Of a stretch of DNA of 64,000 bases, positions 17,505 through 25,805 are shown piece by piece. The stretch comes from Paenibacillus endophyticus (GTDB lineage: Bacteria; Bacillota; Bacilli; Paenibacillales; Paenibacillaceae). The translations under genes were made by a program, and so were the position numbers. Positions within the stretch are counted from its first letter, which is position 1. Each line of letters opens with the position of its first letter. Below the pieces are notes generated by a model. The model worked only from the letters and a program-made list of their open reading frames with translations. It did not search any database and was not told the DNA's origin. The stretch spans positions 186,001 through 250,000 of the forward strand of contig NZ_JACHXW010000006.1 in the NCBI RefSeq assembly GCF_014192395.1. Reading direction: 5' to 3'.

Positions 17505-20500
17505 TTGACTATCCATAGAACAATAAAACGCAGCATAGCTGCAACTCTTTTTATAACCATGCTTTTCACTTTTGCAAGTTTCCCTGTTCGTGCAGATGCT
17601 AGTGGAGCGGATTATTCAATTGCAAACGAGTTTATGAAATATTCTATAAATTCAAGAACGGGTGGTTTTTCAATCGAAACGATTGACGGTCACCCACAAA
17701 AAGCTTTTGACAACAACCTTCCGCTTCTTTATAGGGAAGATGCGGCAAGAAGCAATGGAACATCATTCACAACCGTTCGTATCGACGGAAAAGATTTTAT
17801 TTTCGGTCAGGAATATGGCTGGTTTGGAATAGATACAAAGCTTCACGAACCTGTCGTTTCAGAGCAAAACAGGCTGTTAACCATTGCATGGGACATCAAG
17901 GGCTATACCATTACACAAAAGGTGTCCATTTCTATTGACCCTAGCAACCCGAGGGCTGGAAACATTGGTATTTCATATGATGTGAAAAATAACAACGCCG
18001 CAGCCGGAAAAGTTGGTATTCGTCTTCTTTTAGACAACGCGCTTGGTTCAGAAATTGATTCACCTTATGTTTTGGTTGACCCAACACAACCGACAATCGT
18101 TGAAACCGAATATAGCGGTGACAACCTTCCGCAACAAATTAGATATGTTGATTCTCTTTCAGCTTCGGACAAAATGGCTTATGCCATGTTGTCCGGCTGG
18201 AGTGGCAACAATAACGTAAAGGTTGATAAAGTTATTGTTGGTCACTGGGTTAATCTTGCAAACACAAGATACGATTATACACCAAACCCGAATGTTGATT
18301 TTACCAACTACTCAAACAAATATTTAATTCCTGACACGGCAACTGCTTATTATTGGAACGAAAAATCAATTGAGCCAGGTCAAGTCAGAATTTCTGAAAT
18401 GCTCTATGGTATCGGTAACTTTTCTGAACAAACACAAAAGGAGCATGTTTCAATAGGTATCCAAACCGAGAACGTTTTACTGACTAACGACAAAAAAGCA
18501 TATGAAAACAATGGCGTTTTTAAAGCAACTGTAACTATTGACAACAGTGTCTCAGGAGCTAGAGAACTCATAGAACCAATTGTGAAACTTAGCCTTGATG
18601 AGGGACTTGTTTTTGCAGCGACGAATACGCGAGAATACACAGTGAAGATTTCGGGCGGTCTTAACATTGGATCTGTGTTTGATATTCCAAATGTTGAAAT
18701 TATTGCAGAGAATCAGTCTATGATAACAGCAAAACGTTTGGTCGTTTCGTTAAACGCAACAGAAATTATTGATTCTAGCACACATAAAGTGGTTGACTAT
18801 GGTGCTAATACAAACATTTTGATTCCTGCAGTTGAAGGCAAGCTTCCAGAAGTTTCAATGAAGCATATTTTCCCAGCGGCCGTTTATTATGAAGGCGACA
18901 AAAATATCACGGTTTCAGGTGATATGAACGTTTTGGCTGGGGCCCTTTCGGGAAGTGATGGATGGAGTCTTTATCTTGTTTCATCATCAAGCGGTGAGGC
19001 TATTTTGATTGACAAAAGAAAAATAAGTTTTATTGAAGAAGGTAAATCGCTTGCGTTTTCAACTAATCAAACTTTGGCAGTTGGAAAATATGACATTGAA
19101 TTTAGATTTACAAATCAACAGCTAATCGATGCTTTTGGTACAAAAATCAAAGCAACAACTACACTAGATGTAACAAATAATATTGCGGATAAAAGTGCAA
19201 GTTATGGTATTGTTTCGCTAGTTCGATTTACAAACGCTTCAAACAACAGGCAGTTGTATGACTATATTAGTTTTGAAAACGAAGATGTAATGAAAAAATT
19301 TACATCTGGCAGCGTTAAAAGAGATGGCATTCTTAACAAAGGCATAGGATTTGAAAAAGATAAAACAGAAATTCTTTTGACACTTCGCGGGAAGATTAGG
19401 CTTATGGATACGGGTACAGAAAAATATTACTCTGCTAGCAAAGCCGATGGCGACATTACCATCAACAACATCTTGGCATATGACAGCAGCGAAGCCCTTA
19501 AGATGACAGTTGACAACAATGGTGCAAAGCTAGAAGGCGATGGCACCATCAAAGTAATCAACTCCATTAATATTTGGCATAATAAGTGGCATTTTGAAGC
19601 CAAAAATGGAGTCAAATACAGCCTGGATCGGGAAGCTGTTTCCGAGAAGGAGGCTGTGGCACTTGAACTTCAGCTTGGAGATGCCGGAAATATGCTGCAA
19701 AATATTGCAGGTTTTTTAATTAATATTAAATATGGTGTTATGACTCAAGATGAGGATGATTTCGGAATTAGCTTTGGCGGAAAGATTTCAATGCCTTTAA
19801 AAGCCGCTGACAAATCGAAGGGTGAGGAGCATTATGATTATAAAGGCTCACTAACTGCGAACGTTCAAGATGTTCTTTATGGAAGTAAAGACAGCGAAAT
19901 TGGTTTTATTGGCATTAACACAACACTATCTGTAGGCCTACCAGAAGATATATTAGGCCCATTAGTAGGAAACGAAGCCGGTGTTGAGGCGGAAATAACA
20001 ATTAACACCATTGATGATATTTATAGCATTGACGCCGGTGTTTCTATCACAATGCTGGAAGTAGAAGGGTCATTGGCACTGAAAAAGGTTCCTATTAACT
20101 CTGTTCCAAAAATAATGCTTGACGAACTCACATTCTTTTTAGCGCCATCAACAATGAAAGTCCCTGTGGTTGCACCTTATGTATTTATCACAGGTCTTGG
20201 CGGAGGGATTTCAAACCTTGCAGATACAATTGCTGGAGAACCAGCAGGCGAACTTCCTCCACTTACCATCCATCTTCAAACAAGGCTTTTAATTAATGCA
20301 ATTATTGTAGGTGACTTTAAGCTGGATGCCAAACTATCCGGTCTTGCAATTGAAGGTGTTGGCCGGTTAAAAAAAGACGAAGATGGAAGACTTCTTAATA
20401 TTCGAGCGGGAATGAATGTTCAATGGATATCGCCTTTTCAGCTAAATGCCTTTGGCGACATCAGCATTCACGCCGGAGCGATTCGTGGTGGTATAACGAT

Positions 20501-23195
20501 AAAAATTACGGAAGATTATTTTTATGGTTATGTTTACGCAGGACTGTTCATTCCAGACTCAATCCCATTTGTGGGGGGCAAGGAGCTTGCAGGAGTTGAG
20601 GCAGCTGTTTCATCTGACTTTGTAGGTGCAAACTTTAAAGTCATTGGAGTTAAGCTTGGCTTTATCTATTATTGGAACGGTGACCTAAGCTTTGGCGGAT
20701 CAATCGACCTGTCTTCAAGAGGAAACGCCGTTCACTATGTCCACTCGGAAGCGCTAGACGAAAGCGGTAATCTTGTGCCAACGACCATGGCATATGGAAC
20801 GAATATGAGAAGACTCACTACCAAGGCAAGTGCTAAAACTCGAGCCGGAAATGGTGTTACAAAAGAGGTTAGCCCAACAACGAAAGATTCACTTCTCATT
20901 GAAATTCCGCTTCGTGGATTTGTCAAACCTTCTGCATCAGAAATCATTGTCACCAATCCAGATGGAAAAAAATTGACAATGGTTGAAGACGATAATAACG
21001 GCAACGGAAACTATCTTGTTCAATCTTTAGATGGCGTTAATTATTTGTACATTTCAATCACTGACCCATCTCTTATTGTTGCTGGTAACTGGTCAATTTC
21101 AGTTACAACACCTGATGTTTATATCGACTACTTTGAAGTAAACAGTGTTGACGATATGCCAGAGCTTACAGGAATTAGTGCTTCGACTAGCGGAAATTCA
21201 AGCCGTGATATTAACGTTTCTTGGACAACCGATAAGCAAAGCCAATATTCGGGCGCACTTAATGTCTATGTCACAAAAGATCCGTCAGTCATGCAAGCAA
21301 TTGAAACTACTAACATGCAAGACACTTCATCATTAATTAGTATTGGTAACCTAGAGTTAGACGAAATTGAATCAGGTTCTCATGTGTTCACACTTCCTGA
21401 GTCCTTCCCTCAAGGGAAATATCATGTTGTTGCCATGCTTGTTAACCATCAAGGCGGAATGAGTAAGAAAATCACTTCTTCAACATTCACTTTCACAAAT
21501 CCACTGCTTCCTCAAAAACCACAATCTGTTTCTGCGGTCTACAGTGGTGACGGCTATGTGAAAGTTGATATAACTGGGAGTGACAAAACGGCAACACACT
21601 ATCTCGTGGCTATCCAAGACGAAGATGGTGTTGAGGTTGAAAATTCCTTTGGTCAATTTAAAGTCGGCAGTGACATCATCCTAAAACCATTAGAAGACAA
21701 AACGAACCGACCTCTATTACAGGAAGGCAAGAGTTATTTTGTTAAAGTGCAGGCTACTAGAATTGTGGAAAATCCGCTTAAACATGCCGAATACTATAGT
21801 TCAACCGAAAATGCATCATCGCAAAGCTTTGTCATGCCTTCAATGGAGAAGCCTCAGCTTTTAAGCATTGAAACAAACATTGACAGATCAAAAGAACTAT
21901 ATTATTTAAGTACTGACAAGTTAGAGGCAACTTACACCTTCGACAGGCCTGTTAAAATGACATTTAACCTTAACACTGAAGAAAAAAACACGCCTCAGGA
22001 GTTTAAGACGGTTTGGTCATTTGAAGAAAGTCTTGAAGACGGCCAGCATTTGGTTGACTTTATAGCGGTTGGCGAAAACCGTGACACAATCCAAGGCAGC
22101 AGGTCATCAGGTGCAATTGGGTTTACTGTTGACACAAAAGCACCGACGTTACTCCTTGGCGAAGATGTTCAAACAAGCCTTGACAAGGAAAACGTTGACA
22201 ACACCGTCAGCAATCAAGTTGTTTTTGTTGGCGCCAATTCAAGCTATAGCTTCCATGGTCTAACAGAATCTTCCGCCTCACTAACTTTAGACGGTAGTTC
22301 AGACGGAATTGTTAGAAATCCAGACGGAACATTCGTTGTAAATCGTAAGACCTCAAGCCAAGATCCAGACCAAACCCTGATTCTTAAAGCGGTTGATGAT
22401 GCTGGAAACGAAACGGTTGTTCAGGTTTATCTTGTGAATCGTGCTTTGACAGAATTTGAAAGCATTAAATTAATCTCTGACCTTGAAAGCTCCGATGATC
22501 AACCTGATTCTATCGAGCTTGGCATAGGCGGGAAAACGGTGCTTTCCGTTAAAGCTCTTCGCACAGTTGGGGATACTGTATTAAAAGCAGAAGACGTTGT
22601 GTGGCACGTTCTTTATAATCAGAACATCATCAGCCTTTCACAAGATGGGACAATTGAAGCATTAGCTCCCGGCGAAACGGCAATCAAAGTTAGCTATAGA
22701 CTTTCTGCTTTTGAAGGTCAAAATGGGAAAACTGTCTATAAAGAACTGTCAGACGTTATCAAAATTAGTGTGAAAGATCTTGGTTATCGTTATGAAGTTC
22801 GTCAAACACAAGGGTTCTCGTTGTACACCATATACACTGAAATAAACATGGGCAAGGCAACAGTTTTGGTTGAAGGAAACAAACAAACTCTTTTATATGA
22901 CAGCTTTAAGAAAGCCTATATTGGTTCTTCAAGGGAGCTTGTCACAGGTGAGCAATTAACAGCCAACCTTGTTTTTGAACCAACGGTGAAATCTCCTATT
23001 CTTCTTCGTGGAGACACCGATGGTAATGGTGTTATTGATAAAAATGACATTGCAGCAACAAAAGATGCTATTTTAGACAATGTCTACAACGGATTTAGTT
23101 CTTCAGAAAACTGGATGAGATCAGATAAAAACGGTGACGGCATTGTTGACATTGTAGATGCGCAACTTACACTAATGGAGGCACTTAGAAGATGA
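17505..23195 (+). CDS. Giant secreted protein with C-terminal type I dockerin (1896 aa)
   Basis: Starts at TTG 17505 behind GGAGGG, giving a signal peptide that ends near FPVRADA. The N-terminal half is unassigned beta-rich sequence (for example YSINSRTGGFSIET, then LLLDNALGSEID). FN3-like segments occur around 1210-1420, and an Ig-like Big_2-type domain lies at about 1662-1755 (ALAPGETAIKVSY). The last 60 residues form a complete type I dockerin with two calcium loops: DTDGNGVIDKND at about 1838, then DKNGDGIVDIVDAQL. Dockerins bind cohesins, and the next gene encodes a cohesin-like domain, so this protein is probably docked onto that SLH-anchored partner. The bulk could be enzymatic or structural; no active-site motif is visible. 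The next gene overlaps by four bases (ATGA). Confidence 0.85.
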   Translation: MTIHRTIKRSIAATLFITMLFTFASFPVRADASGADYSIANEFMKYSINSRTGGFSIETIDGHPQKAFDNNLPLLYREDAARSNGTSFTTVRIDGKDFIFGQEYGWFGIDTKLHEPVVSEQNRLLTIAWDIKGYTITQKVSISIDPSNPRAGNIGISYDVKNNNAAAGKVGIRLLLDNALGSEIDSPYVLVDPTQPTIVETEYSGDNLPQQIRYVDSLSASDKMAYAMLSGWSGNNNVKVDKVIVGHWVNLANTRYDYTPNPNVDFTNYSNKYLIPDTATAYYWNEKSIEPGQVRISEMLYGIGNFSEQTQKEHVSIGIQTENVLLTNDKKAYENNGVFKATVTIDNSVSGARELIEPIVKLSLDEGLVFAATNTREYTVKISGGLNIGSVFDIPNVEIIAENQSMITAKRLVVSLNATEIIDSSTHKVVDYGANTNILIPAVEGKLPEVSMKHIFPAAVYYEGDKNITVSGDMNVLAGALSGSDGWSLYLVSSSSGEAILIDKRKISFIEEGKSLAFSTNQTLAVGKYDIEFRFTNQQLIDAFGTKIKATTTLDVTNNIADKSASYGIVSLVRFTNASNNRQLYDYISFENEDVMKKFTSGSVKRDGILNKGIGFEKDKTEILLTLRGKIRLMDTGTEKYYSASKADGDITINNILAYDSSEALKMTVDNNGAKLEGDGTIKVINSINIWHNKWHFEAKNGVKYSLDREAVSEKEAVALELQLGDAGNMLQNIAGFLINIKYGVMTQDEDDFGISFGGKISMPLKAADKSKGEEHYDYKGSLTANVQDVLYGSKDSEIGFIGINTTLSVGLPEDILGPLVGNEAGVEAEITINTIDDIYSIDAGVSITMLEVEGSLALKKVPINSVPKIMLDELTFFLAPSTMKVPVVAPYVFITGLGGGISNLADTIAGEPAGELPPLTIHLQTRLLINAIIVGDFKLDAKLSGLAIEGVGRLKKDEDGRLLNIRAGMNVQWISPFQLNAFGDISIHAGAIRGGITIKITEDYFYGYVYAGLFIPDSIPFVGGKELAGVEAAVSSDFVGANFKVIGVKLGFIYYWNGDLSFGGSIDLSSRGNAVHYVHSEALDESGNLVPTTMAYGTNMRRLTTKASAKTRAGNGVTKEVSPTTKDSLLIEIPLRGFVKPSASEIIVTNPDGKKLTMVEDDNNGNGNYLVQSLDGVNYLYISITDPSLIVAGNWSISVTTPDVYIDYFEVNSVDDMPELTGISASTSGNSSRDINVSWTTDKQSQYSGALNVYVTKDPSVMQAIETTNMQDTSSLISIGNLELDEIESGSHVFTLPESFPQGKYHVVAMLVNHQGGMSKKITSSTFTFTNPLLPQKPQSVSAVYSGDGYVKVDITGSDKTATHYLVAIQDEDGVEVENSFGQFKVGSDIILKPLEDKTNRPLLQEGKSYFVKVQATRIVENPLKHAEYYSSTENASSQSFVMPSMEKPQLLSIETNIDRSKELYYLSTDKLEATYTFDRPVKMTFNLNTEEKNTPQEFKTVWSFEESLEDGQHLVDFIAVGENRDTIQGSRSSGAIGFTVDTKAPTLLLGEDVQTSLDKENVDNTVSNQVVFVGANSSYSFHGLTESSASLTLDGSSDGIVRNPDGTFVVNRKTSSQDPDQTLILKAVDDAGNETVVQVYLVNRALTEFESIKLISDLESSDDQPDSIELGIGGKTVLSVKALRTVGDTVLKAEDVVWHVLYNQNIISLSQDGTIEALAPGETAIKVSYRLSAFEGQNGKTVYKELSDVIKISVKDLGYRYEVRQTQGFSLYTIYTEINMGKATVLVEGNKQTLLYDSFKKAYIGSSRELVTGEQLTANLVFEPTVKSPILLRGDTDGNGVIDKNDIAATKDAILDNVYNGFSSSENWMRSDKNGDGIVDIVDAQLTLMEALRR

Positions 23196-24784
23196 TAAAA
23201 CAATTGAAAATTATGTTGTGTATGCTACTTCTAGTGGCTGTTTTACCATCATATGTCTACGGTGCAAACGATGCTGCTGACCTTGGTTATCGTGTAGATA
23301 TCACAGTAACTGACAGCTCTGGTTCTCCAAAATCATCATTTGACGTTGGAGAAGAAGTATTTGTTAAACTAAGTCTTTCATATACTGGTGCTGGAAGAGC
23401 ACCGGTATATGGCTTTCAAGGAAAGCTACAGTTTGATTCTTATGTTCTGAAAAACACCAGTGTTCATATGGAAAAGGACATTTCAATGAAATATTCCGAT
23501 GGTGTCATCAACTATATCTATCTTGATATGACCGCGAGCGGAAAAGATGATTCAATGCTTCAGAATATTGGAACTGCTGTTTTCCAAGCTAGAAACAACG
23601 GAACTTTCGACTTTTCTTTAAGTAACTTCATTCTAACCAATAAAGATGCGTCACAGCGGTATATTGAACCGTTTGAAGATGTTCAAATCATTGTTGGCTC
23701 TGGAATAAAGGAAGCTTCAAAATCATCACTATACGAAGACATTGTTGCTGCAAAATCTTTACTTGCTTCAGTTATTATTGCGGATAATCCTAAAACAATA
23801 TATAGCCCGGATTTTTGGTATTCAACAAAATCCGCTCAAAATTTAAGGAATGTTATTGCCGAGGCTGAAGCTGTTTTTGATAAAGAAAATGCTCTGGCTT
23901 CGGAAATCTCAGCAGCAATCGAAAAGCTTAGCATTGGCTTTTCCAATTTTGAGAATTCTAAAATTATCGGTCCAAAACGTTGGGTTGTCTCGGACAGTAA
24001 CACCCCAGTTAACTATTCTGTTAAAGCTTCTGTTAAAGGTGGAAATGGCAAAATTGCCGATGGCTTTGAAGCTCAAACCGTTCGTGCAACAACCTCTGCA
24101 ACCATCAGAATGATTCCCGATGAAGGGTATGAAACCGAATATATCTTTATCAACGATGAAAAATTTATAGGTCGTGACATTTACACCATTCCAGAGGTTA
24201 GCCGTGACACAACTGTAGTTGTTACATTTGTGAGAAAAACTCCTTTTACAGATATAGCACATGACGATTGGTTCTATGTTTCTGTAAGGTATGCTTATAA
24301 CGAGGGGCTATTCACGGGAACTTCTGAAACAAATTTTTCACCCTCTGGAAAAATGAGCCGTGCAATGCTTGCCACTGTATTGTATCGTATGGAAAATCAA
24401 CCAAATGTTGAATTTGCAAATGTGTTCTCTGACGTTCAAAGCGATCGTTGGTATTCAGATGCTATTATTTGGGCAAACCAAAGTAAAATTGTTAACGGGT
24501 ATGGTAAGGGATTATTTGCTCCCAATGATGCAATCACTCGTGAGCAAATTGCTGTTATGCTCTATAGATACGCAAATGGTAAAGGGTTTGACCTTCAGAC
24601 CGAAATTTCAAATCTTAGCTTCAAAGATGCAAATGAAATTTCTGACTTTGCCAAAGAGTCCATTACTTGGGCTGTATCAAAGGGCATTATGAAGGGCAAC
24701 TCTGATATGACGCTAAATCCTTCTGGTCTTGCAACCAGAGCAGAGGTTGCCACTATGCTCCAAAGGTTTAAAGAGTTGGAATAA
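23192..24784 (+). CDS. Cell-wall anchor: cohesin-like domain, FIVAR-like segment, three SLH domains
   Basis: A 530-residue exported protein (signal MIKQLKIMLCMLLLVAVLPS, cleavage after YG). Residues about 28-165 have the cohesin pattern: a basic YRVDITV strand, GEEVFVKLSLSY, YGFQGKLQFDS, then GTAVFQARNNGTFDFSLS. Residues about 175-255 look like a FIVAR-type helical segment. Three SLH domains follow at about 350-405, 410-465 and 476-530 (FTDIAHDDWFY, FSDVQSDRWY, then FKDANEISD with ATRAEVATML). SLH domains bind pyruvylated secondary cell-wall polymer, so this is the anchoring scaffoldin for the dockerin protein encoded directly upstream. It has only one cohesin, so one dockerin partner per anchor. 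A terminator follows at once. The cohesin call is by pattern and should be confirmed structurally. Confidence 0.8.
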   Translation: MIKQLKIMLCMLLLVAVLPSYVYGANDAADLGYRVDITVTDSSGSPKSSFDVGEEVFVKLSLSYTGAGRAPVYGFQGKLQFDSYVLKNTSVHMEKDISMKYSDGVINYIYLDMTASGKDDSMLQNIGTAVFQARNNGTFDFSLSNFILTNKDASQRYIEPFEDVQIIVGSGIKEASKSSLYEDIVAAKSLLASVIIADNPKTIYSPDFWYSTKSAQNLRNVIAEAEAVFDKENALASEISAAIEKLSIGFSNFENSKIIGPKRWVVSDSNTPVNYSVKASVKGGNGKIADGFEAQTVRATTSATIRMIPDEGYETEYIFINDEKFIGRDIYTIPEVSRDTTVVVTFVRKTPFTDIAHDDWFYVSVRYAYNEGLFTGTSETNFSPSGKMSRAMLATVLYRMENQPNVEFANVFSDVQSDRWYSDAIIWANQSKIVNGYGKGLFAPNDAITREQIAVMLYRYANGKGFDLQTEISNLSFKDANEISDFAKESITWAVSKGIMKGNSDMTLNPSGLATRAEVATMLQRFKELE

Positions 24785-24799
24785 TTTTAAAATGAATAC

Positions 24800-24843
24800 A
24801 AACCAAACTGACTTAGAGCTTTTCTTTGTCAGTTTGGTTTCTT
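24800..24843 (+). terminator. Strong terminator of the giant-protein operon
   Basis: AAACCAAACTGAC (24800-24812) pairs perfectly with GTCAGTTTGGTTT (24828-24840). Confidence 0.85.
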
Positions 24844-24885
24844 TCTGTGAACTTTTGATGGGGGGCGAGTACGGATGAGGAGTCC

Positions 24886-25098
24886 ATGCACGTCAAATCG
24901 CCCTCCGCCATTTGGAGAAGGGCGTATCGCGAAAGTGGTCTCACCCTGCAAGCCTGGTGTGAGCAGGCAGGCATCACCAAAGAGCAGATGAAATACTGGA
25001 TGTACAAACGAAAGAAGGTGCAGTCCTCCGACTCCTCTTCGGTGTCACGGGTTGGATATGTACCCGTATACGGAGGCTACTGTTCGACCGATGGCTGA
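24886..25098 (+). pseudogene. IS66-family TnpA remnant, N-terminal piece
   Basis: The frame encodes IWRRAYRESGLTLQAWCEQA, then GITKEQMKYWMYKRK, the helix-turn-helix start of IS66 accessory protein TnpA (family pattern W...SGLS...FC...GIS..TFKYW). It ends after about 70 codons in non-homologous sequence, just before the right attachment-like repeat. A short tail of the same protein type lies beyond the repeat at about 25377. Confidence 0.65.
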
Positions 25099-25119
25099 CT
25101 CCATCTATTTTGAACACAT

Positions 25120-25366
25120 ACTCTACCCACACATCTTACACACACGGATTTATTGCACAAATTTCTGTAGACAATCAGACAAAATCGCTACAAAAAAACT
25201 CGAAATACACATAAAACGCTTTTGTCTCATGGTAGGCATGATGTAATAAAGGACTAGATCCCTTGCGTAGCAAGGGTTTCTCCTTTGTGAAATGCCAAAT
25301 GACCATATGATTTTAAAATAGGCTTCTCACGAGTTCAGAGCGAACTTTGTGAGAGGCCTATTTTTT
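25120..25366 (+). repeat. Attachment-site-like repeat, right copy
   Basis: Diverged direct copy of 7072-7328. It keeps ACTCTACCCACACATC, the core TTTGTCTCATGGTAGGCATG to TAA (25221-25246; Met-Val-Gly-Met-Met-stop), the CCCTTGC-GTA-GCAAGGG hairpin, and the terminal long hairpin. The 11-bp arm repeats seen at the left copy are missing or degenerate. Together the two copies bracket the surface-protein island, about 18 kb. The copy also splits an IS66 tnpA remnant. An att role is inferred from structure. Confidence 0.55.
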
Positions 25367-25367
25367 T
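25315..25367 (+). terminator. Long hairpin at the end of the right repeat
   Basis: AAAATAGGCTTCTCACGAGTTC pairs with GAACTTTGTGAGAGGCCTATTTT (one mismatch) and is followed by a run of T. It is equivalent to the hairpin at 7278-7328. Confidence 0.7.
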
Positions 25368-25376
25368 ACAAACGAA

Positions 25377-25440
25377 TTGTCGGTGCTTCAATTGAAACCT
25401 GGAATCGATGCCGAACTGGTGAAGCTGGTATTAATGGGTC
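25377..25440 (+). pseudogene. IS66-family TnpA remnant, C-terminal piece
   Basis: LSVLQLKPGIDAELVKLVLM resembles the end of IS66 TnpA (strand plus 'PGxDAELL..VL' helix). It is separated from the N-terminal piece by the right repeat. The sequence from 25441 to 25625 holds nothing I recognise. Confidence 0.45.
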
Positions 25441-25625
25441 AAGAATCCGTTAACTGTGGCATCGCCGGTGCAGAAAGGTATGAGGTGGACGAAAGAGGTA
25501 TTTGCCCCGTTCTGGCTACTGCAGAGAAACCGATTAAAGGGATTTGGCTATCTGAGTGCGGAGGCCGAGCCAATTATTTGTTCAGTGTGTTTCCGTGAAA
25601 AGTGGATGAATAACGTTCATAAACA

Positions 25626-25665
25626 AAAAGACTGCTTCCCAAATGATGGGGGAGGCAGTCTTTTG
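25626..25665 (+). terminator. Terminator upstream of the SLH beta-helix gene
   Basis: AAAGACTGCTTCCC pairs with GGGGAGGCAGTCTTTT around AAATGATG, with a T-run after it. No gene ends close by, so it is a relic or an insulator. Confidence 0.65.
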
Positions 25666-25697
25666 GCTTATTTTGCTGTTTGGTAACTATAGATTAG

Positions 25698-25739
25698 CCG
25701 GATATCTCCATAGCTCCTCCGAATATTCACTATATCCGG
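25698..25739 (+). promoter_or_regulatory. Inverted repeat in the promoter region of the SLH beta-helix gene
   Basis: CCGGATAT (25698-25705) and ATATCCGG (25732-25739) form a perfect 8-bp inverted repeat. It ends about 13 bases before a -10-like TATACT (25753-25758). It may be an operator for this gene. Confidence 0.35.
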
Positions 25740-25805
25740 AATCTGGAGAGGGCTATACTTTAGGCGTAAATCAATCTATCCATGAAAAAAATGAGGAGGA
25801 AAAAA

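Noticed and set aside
25456..25686. Small frame between the IS66 remnant and the SLH beta-helix gene
   Set aside because: No homology that I can recognise and no ribosome site. It overlaps another equally short frame and a terminator, so it is taken as relic DNA.
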